Below are positions 1 to 10,159 of a stretch of 64,000 bases of DNA, piece after piece (the first letter of the stretch is position 1; each line of letters begins with the position of its first letter). A program made the position numbers and the translations under genes. The notes below the pieces were generated by a model. The model saw nothing but the letters and a program-made list of their open reading frames with translations, had not been told where the DNA came from and searched no databases. Origin of the DNA: Chaetoderma sp. LZ-2023a (Eukaryota; Mollusca; Caudofoveata; Chaetodermatida; Chaetodermatidae); the NCBI GenBank assembly GCA_034401795.1, contig CM067369.1, positions 134,165,231 to 134,229,230 on the forward strand, given 5' to 3'.

Positions 1-172
1 TACAATCAACAATGAACAACACATGAACAAGACTGACCTTGTTGAACTTGGCTGCTGACATCATCTTCCCAGTGGTGAAGGCTGATGCAGTCCCAAAAAG
101 TGGTTGTTGCCATTAATTACTTGTGATATATATAAGCAATGAGGAAACCTCATCAAAAAATTACACCTTTAA

Positions 173-1583
173 TTATTTTTTCAAAATCGACAAGGCGAGA
201 GGACTCGAGGTGTCACGGAGATAATGGTCTGTAAAACTTGACTCACAGTGCCACTGAGCAACCGACATAATATCATCCACAAGGACCCCATTAAATAGGG
301 CAGTGGAAGTCACTACGCCGCGGACACTGTGAGCCTCAGCCATGTCAACCTGCTTACCGGTGGCGGATTTATGACAAAATTGGATACATTCTACAATCCA
401 CTTGGAAATAGTGTCCTTAGACGCCCTGCCATGGGGTTCAATATATGACAACCATAATGCTGACTGGTCGATCCGCCACTCCGAAGTACACTGTTTGTAC
501 CGGAGCAGCGCCTGGACGGGACACCATGCTTTAGAATTAGGATCATATCTAGTTAAAGCAGGCAAAAAAATAGGTTGACCTGGATATTTCAACGACTGAT
601 TCTTAGCCAAGAAATTAATCCTAGGTAGAAGCTTAAGGCCTTCCCCTGTAACCACAAAACGGTCGTCCTCGGCTGATAAGGCATGAATTTCACTCCTACG
701 ACTAGCCGAGGCCGCAGCAACTAAAAATACAGTTTTAAGAGTTAACATTTTCATAGAAATGGAACTAAGTGGTTCAAAAGGCTTATCACCTAGTACCTGA
801 AGCACTATAGATAAACTCCAAGACGGAATCACCGGGGGGGTTCCTTGGTCTTAGATTGCCCATGGCTTTAATTAATACATTTAATGTACTTACTTCATCA
901 CTTCCCCTCTTAGCCAAGCAAGGGATAAGAGTCATTAAAGCTGACTTATAACCAGCAATAGAGTTAGGCTTGAGGCTATAGGCATCATACAGGTGACAGA
1001 GGAAATCAGCTACTACCTGAATAGATGAATCTATTGGATCAATATATCTTTTTGAGCACCACTCTGCAAATCTGTTGATTTTATAATTATATGCTCTGGA
1101 GGTTGACCCCCTCCTGGCTTTGGCCATAAACCTGGCTGCTTGCTCAGAAAAGCCCTCCTTAATTCTAGATTCCTTGACAACATCCACGCAGTCAATCGGA
1201 ACATTGACGGATTGTTGTGAAGGGCCTTGCCCTGGAAGATAATGTCGTCCATCAGAGGCAGAAGAACCGGATTGCAGACCAGAAGGTCCAGCAGATCCGT
1301 ATACCATGATCGGCTTGGCCAATCTGGGGCGATCAGAAGCACTTGGCACTCCTCCTGTCTGATTTTCTGAAGAATTTTTGGAATCAGGATTGCTGGAGGG
1401 AATGCGTATGCATACATTCCCACCCAGCTGATAGCTAACGCATCTGTTGCGAAAGTGCTTGGATCTGGAATCGGAGAGACGTACGTCGTCATCTTCGCAT
1501 TCCTCTTCGTTGCGAACAAATCGATGTTGGGTTTCCCCCAATGGTCGAACAGACGATCCACCACACATTGATTTAGTTGCCAT
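173..1583 (-). pseudogene. Copy A tyrosine recombinase, +1 frameshifted
   Basis: DIRS-type integrase of the lambda/Cre superfamily, which would cut and join the circular cDNA to the target. From the ATG at 1583 (MATKSMCGG) the frame runs through the core-binding region (YNYKINRFAEWCSK) and stops being usable after LRPRNPP, at a seven-base G/C run near 830-840. The remainder (LSIVLQVLGDKPF onward) lies in the next frame with Arg box RRSEIHALS, HSVR and the terminal HYLRD tyrosine. The same one-base expansion occurs in copy E. Length is 1411 bp against 1410 in copies B and C. Confidence 0.85.
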
Positions 1584-3255
1584 TCCATGGGTAAAACACT
1601 CATGCTAGCAGATTTAACCTTCCCGGAATATGAACTGCTTTCAAGGTAATCCTGTGATCCAGGTACCAACAAAGCAGTCTCCATGTCAGAGACTGGGCGA
1701 CTTCGTTCCGCCCTGGCGGTTTATGTAAGTCACTACTGTTGAGTTGTCTGAACGAATAAGAACAATCTTGCCCCTGAACTTTCATTAAGAAATGTTCCAG
1801 GCCCAGGACTACTGCCCTTAGTTCCAGTAGATTGATATGTTCCTTTGACTGTTCCAGATCCCAAAGCCCTGATATCGTGGATTCTTCCAGGCAAGCTCCC
1901 CACCCCTCCATCGAGGCATCTGTGTACACAGTTACCTGAGGGTGAGGAGGGGTTAGCATAACCCCCACCAGGAGATTCTCTGTGTTCAACCACCATTGCA
2001 GGTGGTGAATTAGAGGTGCCAAAACTGACACTTTCGAGTCCAGTGAACCTGTACTCTGGGTCCATTGCGTCATGAGAAATAACTGGATCGGCCGCCTGCG
2101 CAAGGCGGCCTGAGGAATGACTGGTGCCAACGAAACCATCAACCCCAGCATTCTCAAGCAAACCCGTGCCAGGACATGACGACTGTCGCACACTGACTGA
2201 ATTACTGAGATGAGTGTATGAACTCTCTCCTGAGTAGGATAAACATATCCTATCTCTAGATCGAAGAACATCCCCAGGTAAACAAACTTCTGGGATGGAG
2301 TCAGCTCTGATTTTTGGAAATTGATCATCCAGCCTAAGTCTGTGAGAGTCTTCAAAACAATCTCCAGATTGGCCGATAAACTTCCCTGGGTGTGTGCCTT
2401 TAACAGCCAGTCGTCTATGTACGTGTGGACTGCTATGCTTCTCCTGCGGAGGTATGTAATCGCAAGAACCACACGGGTGAAAACCCGAGGAGCCGTGGAA
2501 ATTCCCAAGGGTAACACCCTGAATTCCCACTGTCTGCCCTGGAATGCAAATCTCAGGAAGCGACGGAAACTCCTCGCTATGGGGATGTAGAAATAAGCAT
2601 CCTTCAAATCTATTGAAGCTGCCCACATTCAATTCTCTAACCCCGCCAACACCGAGCGCACAGTCTCCATCTTGAAACTGGGCATCTCTATGAACTTGTT
2701 CAATGGCTTGAGGTTGAGAATTGGTCTCCACCCTCCAGTGCTTTTCGTTACCAGGAACACGGTTGAATAGAAGCCCGGGCAATTTTGTGCCCGTTGAATT
2801 GCTCCTTTTTGTATGAGGGAGTTTATCTCCTCCTTGATACACAACCTTTGATCTGGATCTCTCGGATTTGGAGTCCAGATTGGCAGCAGAGACAGCCGCG
2901 ATGGCGGGCCTGTCATCCAATCGGGATGATACCCGACTGAAAGCCATCGCAAGACTAAACAGTCCTGAGTCAACCGTTCCCACTCTTGCATGTGGTCGGC
3001 CAGCCGGCCTCCCACCGGTCTACCTAGGGAGAGAGGTGGACATAAGGAGTGCAAGAGTGGCACTGTCTCCCTCGCCAGAAACACCAGAGTGGTTCCCACC
3101 GCGGTAACCGGCCCATCAGGCATGATTACCACGACCAGATCCTCACGCACCACGACCAGCACCACGCGCACCTCGGTGCGCGGGTGGCTGCCTGCGCCTG
3201 AGGAGCCTGCGCCCCCCTCACTGCTGGCCGAATCGCATGCGGCCGAGGCCGACAC
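1031..3255 (-). pseudogene. Copy A reverse transcriptase-RNase H-MT region, broken
   Basis: RT motifs SIDLKDAYFYIPI and YIDDWL, RNase H VYTDASMEGWGA and the C-terminal AYAFPP region are all recognisable, but in several frames. A TGA follows GLEN near 2629. An extra C near 1770 shifts RNase H, and small deletions near 1690 and 1600 shift it again compared with copy B. Not functional. Confidence 0.85.
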
Positions 3256-4206
3256 TGCGATGGTGGCTGGCCTCTGACCTGGCCACCTCCACCTCGAGCC
3301 TGCAGGGGATGATACGCAGGGGGTGCAGCGCGAATGCGCTCCCTACGGAGCACCTCAAACTGTTCGCGCAGCGCCCTCTGGTTATTGACCAGAGTAACCG
3401 TCTCCTGGAGGTGCCTACATTCCTCACCTCCAAAGAGACCAGGACCTGCCATAGGCGTACGCAGTAGCCTATTGTACAGGTCCTGGGACGGGCACAGGTT
3501 ATCCAACGCAAACGTGCCCCTCGCCCGGACACTCCTGGTCACCGCCCGAGTCATACAGTCCAGAGCCAGGTTAATACCATCCTGGATGGCTCTCTGGACT
3601 GTGACCGGGCTCGGTTGGCGTGATGCGGATGCTGTTACCACCCCCTGTAACAGCTGGGAGACGTGAGACAGCGCCGCAATAGACGCTCTCCCACTCTGCT
3701 CCGCATCCCGCAACGCGGCATTGGCCGAACGCAACGTTCGAACACAAAGCTCCCGTGTCAGAACGGGAGCCTGGCCGCGCATCCTCACCCAAAGCCACGC
3801 GGTCATCCACGCTAGGCTTGGGCACCACACCGTACCTCTGGTAATCCACGGGCACGATGCGGCAGCGCCTTGCTACCTCACGAGGGGCCTTCGCGAGACG
3901 CCCATTCGCCTTAATGGACGTCTCCGCCGCCGAGAACATATCCACGATATGCTCTGCTAACGGCAGAGATGGCATAACGCTAGCAGTCGCCTTACCAGCT
4001 AACCACGGCCTGTGGTCTCGCTGGCTATAAGACTGCTCCACGGGCAGGTCTGGCCTAACGCTTATCAGCCATTGACAAGTGTCAGACCAATCCTCCTCCG
4101 TGGCTAACTGGGAGTGCTCTACTAGACGAAGGCCTTCGTCTTCCTCCTGAGCACACGCAGCAGAGCTTGACGGCGGATAAGCTGACACTCCTGGCAAGCC
4201 AGAGAA
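3126..4206 (-). pseudogene. Copy A gag, 3' part, cut by copy B
   Basis: The C-terminal half of gag (PGVSAYPPSSSAACAQEED at the cut, then the conserved ALRSAN...ALSHVSQLLQGVV region and a basic Arg/Pro/Gly tail). A 2-bp deletion near 3735 splits the frame. The upstream remainder continues at 11259 on the other side of copy B. Confidence 0.85.
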
Positions 4207-4421
4207 TAAACGAAATCTAGGATTTCTTTTTTCACGAGAGAGTTGATACTTACCTCCCTAATACTTTTGATATTGCTAAATATTGGCTTTCACTCAATAA
4301 ACACTCAGATTTAAAACAGTTAGGTGCCCCTACTGGGCAGGGAGTCAGAGCGTAGTCTGGCGGATGCCAGCCCCACCACCGCGCATGCGCAGACTAGCAC
4401 TTCCTCTGACTAGATTATTGG
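4207..4421. repeat. Copy B left inverted terminal repeat
   Basis: From about 4252 to 4421 it is the reverse complement of 11064-11241 (ACCTCCCTAATACTTTTG, GTTAGGTGCCCCTACTGG, GCGCATGCGCAGACTAG). The outer 45 bp (CGAAATCTAGGATTTCTT to GAGAGTTGATA) are specific to this end, so one ITR carries an extension, a feature described for DIRS-1. Confidence 0.9.
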
Positions 4422-4491
4422 CTGACACACATGCAACTATTAAGAGCCTGAAGACCGAGCCTCTGTGGGGTGGAGAGGCCGGGTCCGTATC

Positions 4492-4591
4492 TAGGGAGGT
4501 AAGTATCAACTCTCTCGTGAAAAAAGAAATCCTAGATTTCGTTTATTTCACTTCAAGAGTATACTTACCTCCCTAATACTTTTGATATTGC
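4492..4591. repeat. Copy B internal complementary region (ICR)
   Basis: A 100-bp block made of the reverse complement of the left terminus (TAGGGAGGTAAGTATCAACT to GATTTCGTTTA, 4492-4545) joined directly to the reverse complement of the right terminus (TTTCACTTCAAGAGTATAC to GATATTGC, 4546-4591). It therefore equals the junction that would form if the element ends were ligated. In DIRS-1 such a region is proposed to template circle closure. Confidence 0.9.
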
Positions 4592-5127
4592 CAGAATTCG
4601 AAAGTGAATCTGGCGGGAGGGAGGCGAGGTCAAAAGACCAGCTCATCCCTATACGCTTTTCTGCGTTTAAGGCACTTAAACTTCTGAAACTGTAAGAAAA
4701 AACAGTCAGGATTTGACTAACCATCGGATAACACCACCGATGTATGAGAGATGACCGAATGTCATATGCGCTCCCCCCCCCCCCTCCTTCCTGGGAGGAA
4801 GAGTCGACTGACCTCAATGTCCTATACGCTCTCTACGTACAAGTGCCATGTACTACAGGACAGAGACGAAAAAGCTCCATTTTCGTAACTCTCAACAATG
4901 AACCACACAAATACACAAACCATCACCATATTAATAACGGGTAATCATGACAATACAATCAACAACGGACAACACATGAACAAGACTGACCTTGTTGAAA
5001 ATGGCTGCTGACATCATCTTCCCATTGGTAAAGACTGATGCAGGCCCAAAAAAGTGGGTGTTTCCATAAATTAATTGTGAAATATATAAGTAATGAGGAA
5101 AACCCTCCTCAAAAAATATAAACCGAG
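4592..5127 (-). other. Copy B 3' noncoding region
   Basis: About 535 bp between the ICR and the recombinase stop. It has the same layout in copies C and E (GGCGGGAGGGAGG near 4611, a C-rich run near 4773-4785, GACTGACCTTGTTG near 4983). No open frame with conserved coding. It may hold the 3' UTR and polyadenylation signals, not identified. Confidence 0.6.
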
Positions 5128-6537
5128 TTATTTTTTCAAAATCGACAAGGCGAGAGGATTAGAGGTGTCACGGAGATAATGGTCTGTAAAACTTGACTCA
5201 CAGTGCCACTGAGCCACCGACATAATATCATCCACAGGGACCCCATTAAATAGGGCAGTGGATGTCACTACGCCGCGGACACTGTGAGCCTTGGCCACGT
5301 CAACCTGCTTCCCGGTGGCGGATTTATGGCAAAACTGAATGCATTCAACAATCCACCTGGAAATGGTGTCCTTAGAAGCCCTGCCATGGGGTTCAATATA
5401 TGACAACCATAACGCTGACTTGTCGGTGCGCCACTCCGCCGTACGTTGTTTGTACTGGCGCAGCGCCCGGACGGGACACCATGCTTTAGAATTAGGATCA
5501 TATCTAGTTAAAGCAGGCAAAATAATAGGTTGACCCGGATATTTCAACGACTAATTTTTAGCCAAGAAATTAATCCTAGGTAGCAGCTTAAGGCCTTCCC
5601 CTGAAACCACAAAACGGTCATCCTCGGCTGATAAGGCATGAATTTCACTCCTACGCCTAGCCGAGGCCGCAGCAATTAAAAACACAGTCTTCAGTGTTAA
5701 TAGTTTCATAGAAATGGAACTAAGTGGTTCAAAAGGCTTATCACCTAGTACTTGAAGCACTAGCGATAAACTCCAAGACGGAATCACCGGTGGATTCCTT
5801 GGTCTTAGATTGCCCATGCCTTTAATTAATACATTTAATGTATTTACTTCATCACTTCCCCTCTTAGCCAAGCAAGGAATAACAGACATTAATGCTGACT
5901 TATAACCAGCAATAGAGTTAGGCTTGAGGCTATAGGCATCATAGAGGTGACAGAGGAAATCAGCTACTACTTGAATAGATGAATCCATTGGATCAATACA
6001 TCTTTTTGAGCACCATTCTGCAAATCTGTTGATTTTATAATTATATGCTCTGGAGGTTGACCCCCTCCTGGCTTTGGCCATAAACATGGCTGCTTGCTCA
6101 GAAAAGCCCTCCTTAATTCTAGATTCCTTGACAACATCCACGCAGTCAATCTGAACATTGACGGATTGTTGTGAAGGACCTTGCCCTGGAAGATAATATC
6201 GTCCATCAGAGGCAGAGGAACCGGATTGCAGACCAGAAGGTCCAGCAGATCCGTATACCATGATCGGCTTGGCCAATCCGGGGCGATCAGAAGCACTTGG
6301 CATTCCTCTTGTCTGATTTTCTGAAGAATTCTTGGAATCAGGATTGCTGGAGGGAATGCGTATGCATACATTCTCCCCCAGCTGATAGCTAACGCATCTG
6401 TTGCGAAAGCGCTTGGATCCGGAATCGGAGAGACGTACGTCGTCATCTTCGCATTCTTCTTCGTTGCGAACAAATCGATGTTGGGTTTCCCCCAATGGTC
6501 GAACAGACGATCCGCCACACATTGATTTAGTTGCCAT
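5128..6537 (-). pseudogene. Copy B tyrosine recombinase with a single nonsense codon
   Basis: 470-codon frame from ATG 6537 (MATKSMCGG) to the stop after SILKK. Arg box ARRRSEIHALS, HSVR, VAQWHCESSF and the nucleophile context DHYLRD are all kept. Codon 329, glutamine (CAG) in copies A, C and E, is TAG at 5551-5553, so translation ends before the second catalytic box. It starts within the RT frame and overlaps it by 571 bp in another frame, a DIRS hallmark. Confidence 0.88.
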
Positions 6538-8348
6538 TCCGTGGGTAAAACACTCATCCTTCGGCTCAATGAGTCTGCTAGCAGGTTTAACCTTCCCGGA
6601 ATATGAACTGCTTTCAAGGTAATCTGGTGATCCAGACACCAACAAAGCAGTCTCCATGTCATCATACAGAGACTGGGCGACTTCGTTCCGCCCTGGCGGT
6701 TTATGTAAGTCACAACTGTTGAGTTGTCTGAACGAATGAGAACAATCTTGCCCTGAACTTTCTGTAAGAAATGTTCCAGGCCCAGGACTACTGCTCTTAG
6801 CTCCAGTAGATTTATATGTTCCTTTGACTGTTCCGGATTCCAAAGCCCTGATATCGTGGACTCTTCCAGGCAAGCCCCCCAGCCCTCCATCGATGCATCT
6901 GTATACACAGTCACCTGAGGGTGGGTAGGGGTCAGCATAACCCCCACCAAGAGATTCTCTGTGAGCAACCACCATTGCAGGTGGTGAATCAGAGGCGCCA
7001 ACACTGACACGTTCGAGTCCAGTGAACCTGTACTCTGGGTCCATTGTGTCATGAGAAACAACTGGATCGGCCGCCTGCGTAAGGCGGCCTGAGGAATGAC
7101 TGGTTCCAAAGAAACCATCAACCCCAGCATTCTCAAGTAAACCCGTGCCAGGACATGACGACTGTCGCACACTGACTGAATTAACGAGATGAGTTTTAGC
7201 ACTCTCTCCTGAGTAGGATAAACATATCCCGTCTCCAGATCGAAGAACATTCCCAGGTAAACAAACCTCTGGGATGGAGTCAGCTCTGATTTTGGGAAAT
7301 TTATCATCCAGCCCAAATCCGAGAGAGTTTTCAAAACAATCACCAGATTGGCCGATAAAGCTTCCTTGTCGTGTGCCTTTAACAGCCAGTCGTCTATGTA
7401 CGTGTGGACTGCTATGCTTCTCCTGCGGAGGTATGCTGTGATCGCAAGAACCACACGGGTGAAAACCCGAGGAGCCGTGGAAATTCCGAAGGGCAACACC
7501 CTGAATTCCCACTGTCTGCCCTGGAATGCAAATCTCAGGAAGCGACAGAAACTCCCGTGGATGGGGATGTGGAAATAAGCGTCCTTCAAATCTATCGACG
7601 CCGTCCACATCCCCCTCTCCAACCCCGCCAACACCGAGCGCACCGTTTCCATCTTGAAACTGGGCGTCTCGATGAACTTGTTCAATGGCTTGAGGTTGAG
7701 AATCGGTCTCCACCCTCCGGTGCGTTTTGTTACTAAGAACAGGGTTGAATAGAAGCCCGGACACCCTTGTGCCGGCTGAATAGCTCCCTTTTGTACGAGG
7801 GAATCTATCTCCTCCTCGATACACAACCTTTGCTCTGGATCTCTCGGAATGGGAGTCCAGACTGGCACTAGAGACAGTCGCGACGGCGGGCCTGTCATCC
7901 ACTCTGGATGATACCCGACGGAAAGCCATCGCAAGACTAAACGGTCCTGAGTTAACCGTTCCCACTCTTGCATGTGGTCGGCTAGCCGGCCTCCCACCGG
8001 TCCACCTAGGGACCGCGGTGGACACGAGGCATGCAAGAGCGGCACTGTCTCCGTCGCCATAAACACCGGAGTGGTTCTTACCGCGGTAACCGTCCCGTCA
8101 GGACCGATAACCACGCCCAGATCCTCGCGCGCCCCGCCCCGCCCCGCGCGCACCTCGGTGCGCGGGCGGCTGCCTGGCTGACGGCGCCTGAGGAACCTGC
8201 GCCCCCCTCGCTGCCGGCCGAATCGCACGCGGCCGAGGCCGACGCTGCGACGGTGGCTGGCCTCTGACTTGGCCAGCACCACCTCGAGCCTGCAGGGGAC
8301 GATACGCAGGGGCCGCGGCGCGAACGTTAGCACGACGCAGCACCTCAA
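5967..8348 (-). CDS. Copy B reverse transcriptase-RNase H with methyltransferase-like tail
   Basis: 793-codon open frame. The RT domain spans about residues 170-430, with motif A SIDLKDAYFHIPI (251-263) and catalytic YIDDWL (317-322). RNase H begins TVYTDASMEGWGA, with Asp484, Glu516 (LLELRAV), Asp541 (RSDNS) and Asp592 (LLADSLS). Residues 600-710 (PNIDLFATK, SWGRMYAYAFPP, APDWPSRSWY) sit where DIRS-1 carries a Dam-like methyltransferase, but the motif reads AFPP rather than N/D-PP-Y/F. The start is uncertain: the frame opens inside gag, so expression probably relies on overlap, frameshift or splicing. All catalytic RT residues are present. Confidence 0.92.
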   Translation of the reverse strand: MRCCVVLTFAPRPLRIVPCRLEVVLAKSEASHRRSVGLGRVRFGRQRGGRRFLRRRQPGSRPRTEVRAGRGGAREDLGVVIGPDGTVTAVRTTPVFMATETVPLLHASCPPRSLGGPVGGRLADHMQEWERLTQDRLVLRWLSVGYHPEWMTGPPSRLSLVPVWTPIPRDPEQRLCIEEEIDSLVQKGAIQPAQGCPGFYSTLFLVTKRTGGWRPILNLKPLNKFIETPSFKMETVRSVLAGLERGMWTASIDLKDAYFHIPIHGSFCRFLRFAFQGRQWEFRVLPFGISTAPRVFTRVVLAITAYLRRRSIAVHTYIDDWLLKAHDKEALSANLVIVLKTLSDLGWMINFPKSELTPSQRFVYLGMFFDLETGYVYPTQERVLKLISLIQSVCDSRHVLARVYLRMLGLMVSLEPVIPQAALRRRPIQLFLMTQWTQSTGSLDSNVSVLAPLIHHLQWWLLTENLLVGVMLTPTHPQVTVYTDASMEGWGACLEESTISGLWNPEQSKEHINLLELRAVVLGLEHFLQKVQGKIVLIRSDNSTVVTYINRQGGTKSPSLCMMTWRLLCWCLDHQITLKAVHIPGRLNLLADSLSRRMSVLPTEWQLNQCVADRLFDHWGKPNIDLFATKKNAKMTTYVSPIPDPSAFATDALAISWGRMYAYAFPPAILIPRILQKIRQEECQVLLIAPDWPSRSWYTDLLDLLVCNPVPLPLMDDIIFQGKVLHNNPSMFRLTAWMLSRNLELRRAFLSKQPCLWPKPGGGQPPEHIIIKSTDLQNGAQKDVLIQWIHLFK

Positions 8349-10074
8349 ACTGCTCGCGCAGCGCCCTCTGGTTATTCACCAGGGTGACCGTCTCCTGGAG
8401 GTGTCGACATCCCTCACCTCCAAAAAGACCAGGACCCGTCATAGGCATACGCAGTAGCCTATTGTACAGGTCCTGAGACGGGCACAGATTGTCCAGGGCA
8501 AACGTGCGTCTTGCCCGGACACTCCTGGTCACCGCCCGAGTCATACAGTCCAGCGCCAGGTTAATACCATCCTGGATGGCTCGCTGGACCGTGACCGGAC
8601 TTGGCTGGCGCGATGCGGATGCCGTTACTACCCCCTGTAACAGCTGGGAGACGTGGGACAGAGCGGCAATCGAAGCCCTCCCACTCTCCTCCGCATCACG
8701 CAACGCGGTATTCGCCGAACGCAACGCGTTCGAGCACAAGACCCCCGTGTCAGAACGGGAGCCTGGCCGCGCATCCTCACCCAAAGCCGCGCGGTCATCC
8801 ACGCTGGGCTTGGGTACCACACCGTACCGCTGGTAATCCAGGGGCACGATGCGACAACGCCTGGCCACCTCGCGAGGGGCCTTCGCGAGACGTCCACTCG
8901 ACTTAATGGACGACTCCGCCGCCTCGAACATGTCAACGACATGCTCCGCCAGCGGCAGAGAAGGCATAGCGTTAGCAGTCGGTTTCCCAGCTAACCACGG
9001 CCTGTGGTCACGCTGGCTAGCCGACTGCTCCACGGGCAGATCAGGCCTAACGCTCACCAACCACTGGCAAGCGTCAGACCAATCCTCCTCCGTGGCTAAC
9101 TGCGAGCGCTCTACAAGACGGGGTCCTTCGTCTTCCTCCTGAGCGCAAGCAGCAGAGCTTGACGGCGGGTACGCTGATACACCTGGCAAGCCAGGGAAAA
9201 CATGCGGGCCTGACAGCACCGGCATGACAATATCACTGGTTTGACCAGGAGCAGGCACCGTGGCAGAGCGCGGGGTATATACCGCCCCACCATGGGCCCG
9301 GCCAGCACCAGCAACACCCTCGGCAAGCCGAGGTATGCGGTACCGCTGGCCATCAGCAGCGCCCTGGGCCACCACCTGAGCCGCGGACTCTACTCCAGGG
9401 TGAGTAAAACCGTGGAAGAAGCCGCCTGTATTCCCCGCGAGGGGTGCACAAACGTCTTCATCCATGTCCACGTCGTCAGACGGCGACGCTAGCAGGTAAT
9501 CCTCATCACCCTGGTCAGAAAGATTAGACCCCGGGTCAGCAAAGAGAGCTAACCCGGGCTGACCAGGAACGGTGCCATAGGAGGTACTGGCCACCGCGGC
9601 GTGCGGATACCCCTGGACTGATAAGCAGCCCGCGGGTTCCAGCGACAACCGTCCACGGTCCCCTCTCGGCGCGGCAATAAGCCTGCTGCCAGGGTCGTGG
9701 AATGCCCCCTCTAATGGGGCCACCTCTGAATCGTCGAACAACGGAAGCGGTCTAAGGAAAACCGATCCAAAGGCGGGGATTACCTGCTCCGAAGCCGATG
9801 ATGAGGACAGTAAAGGATTTGGTCCAGGAAGCATGCCACGAAGCAACTCTGGAACCAAATCCTTTACTGTCCTCTTCATCTCTCCCAACATCTCGGTCCG
9901 GAAGGCCTCCATATCCACCGCGGACGAGACCTTCCCCTTACCCTTCCTACTTACAACCTCTCGTTTCCGCTTCTTCTTCTTCTCCTCCTCTACCACCTTG
10001 TCCGTCGCCTGTAAGCACAAGAATTCGGACATTAACTCGCCCCCCCAGTGCTTACATATGTCACAATTAGCCAA
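8098..10074 (-). CDS. Copy B Gag-like protein
   Basis: Open frame of about 658 codons; first ATG near 10032 (MSEFLCLQA). Upstream in the same frame a Cys-rich motif reads CYQCSPCGPLANCDICKHW, probably zinc-binding. Then a Lys/Arg-rich segment, DMEAFRTEMLGEMKR (amphipathic), a long low-complexity Pro/Ser/Gly region, a conserved block ALSHVSQLLQGVV to LDNLCPSQDLYNRLL, and a basic Arg/Gly tail that could bind nucleic acid. Identity as Gag is by position and composition. It overlaps the RT frame by 251 bp. An in-frame TGA near 10153 separates the Cys motif from anything farther upstream. Confidence 0.75.
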   Translation of the reverse strand: MANCDICKHWGGELMSEFLCLQATDKVVEEEKKKKRKREVVSRKGKGKVSSAVDMEAFRTEMLGEMKRTVKDLVPELLRGMLPGPNPLLSSSSASEQVIPAFGSVFLRPLPLFDDSEVAPLEGAFHDPGSRLIAAPRGDRGRLSLEPAGCLSVQGYPHAAVASTSYGTVPGQPGLALFADPGSNLSDQGDEDYLLASPSDDVDMDEDVCAPLAGNTGGFFHGFTHPGVESAAQVVAQGAADGQRYRIPRLAEGVAGAGRAHGGAVYTPRSATVPAPGQTSDIVMPVLSGPHVFPGLPGVSAYPPSSSAACAQEEDEGPRLVERSQLATEEDWSDACQWLVSVRPDLPVEQSASQRDHRPWLAGKPTANAMPSLPLAEHVVDMFEAAESSIKSSGRLAKAPREVARRCRIVPLDYQRYGVVPKPSVDDRAALGEDARPGSRSDTGVLCSNALRSANTALRDAEESGRASIAALSHVSQLLQGVVTASASRQPSPVTVQRAIQDGINLALDCMTRAVTRSVRARRTFALDNLCPSQDLYNRLLRMPMTGPGLFGGEGCRHLQETVTLVNNQRALREQFEVLRRANVRAAAPAYRPLQARGGAGQVRGQPPSQRRPRPRAIRPAARGAQVPQAPSARQPPAHRGARGAGRGARGSGRGYRS

Positions 10075-10159
10075 GGGACCACAAGGGCTACATTGATAGC
10101 AAAGATGAGGCCAGAACTTATCATGTAGAAATCGTCCACAGGACGCTCAACCCGGTCCC

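Noticed and set aside
1733..2983. Long minus-strand ORF of about 416 codons (Ser/Gly/Arg-rich) in copy A, with relatives in B, C, D and E
   Set aside because: It is the alternate frame of the RT coding sequence. It only becomes real coding at its downstream end in B and C, where it enters the recombinase; the rest has no recognisable domain.
3990..4200. LTR retrotransposon with copy B ITRs as LTRs
   Set aside because: The terminal repeats are inverted, an ICR is present, the element has a tyrosine recombinase and not a DDE integrase, and there is no protease or target duplication.
4364..4576. 70-codon plus ORF recurring at 17222 and 42272
   Set aside because: It lies wholly in the terminal repeat and ICR; its conservation is explained by repeat structure.
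8601..9142. Arg-rich plus-strand ORFs opposite gag in copies B, C, D and E
   Set aside because: Antisense of the GC-rich gag gene; they show no conserved starts and are broken at different places.
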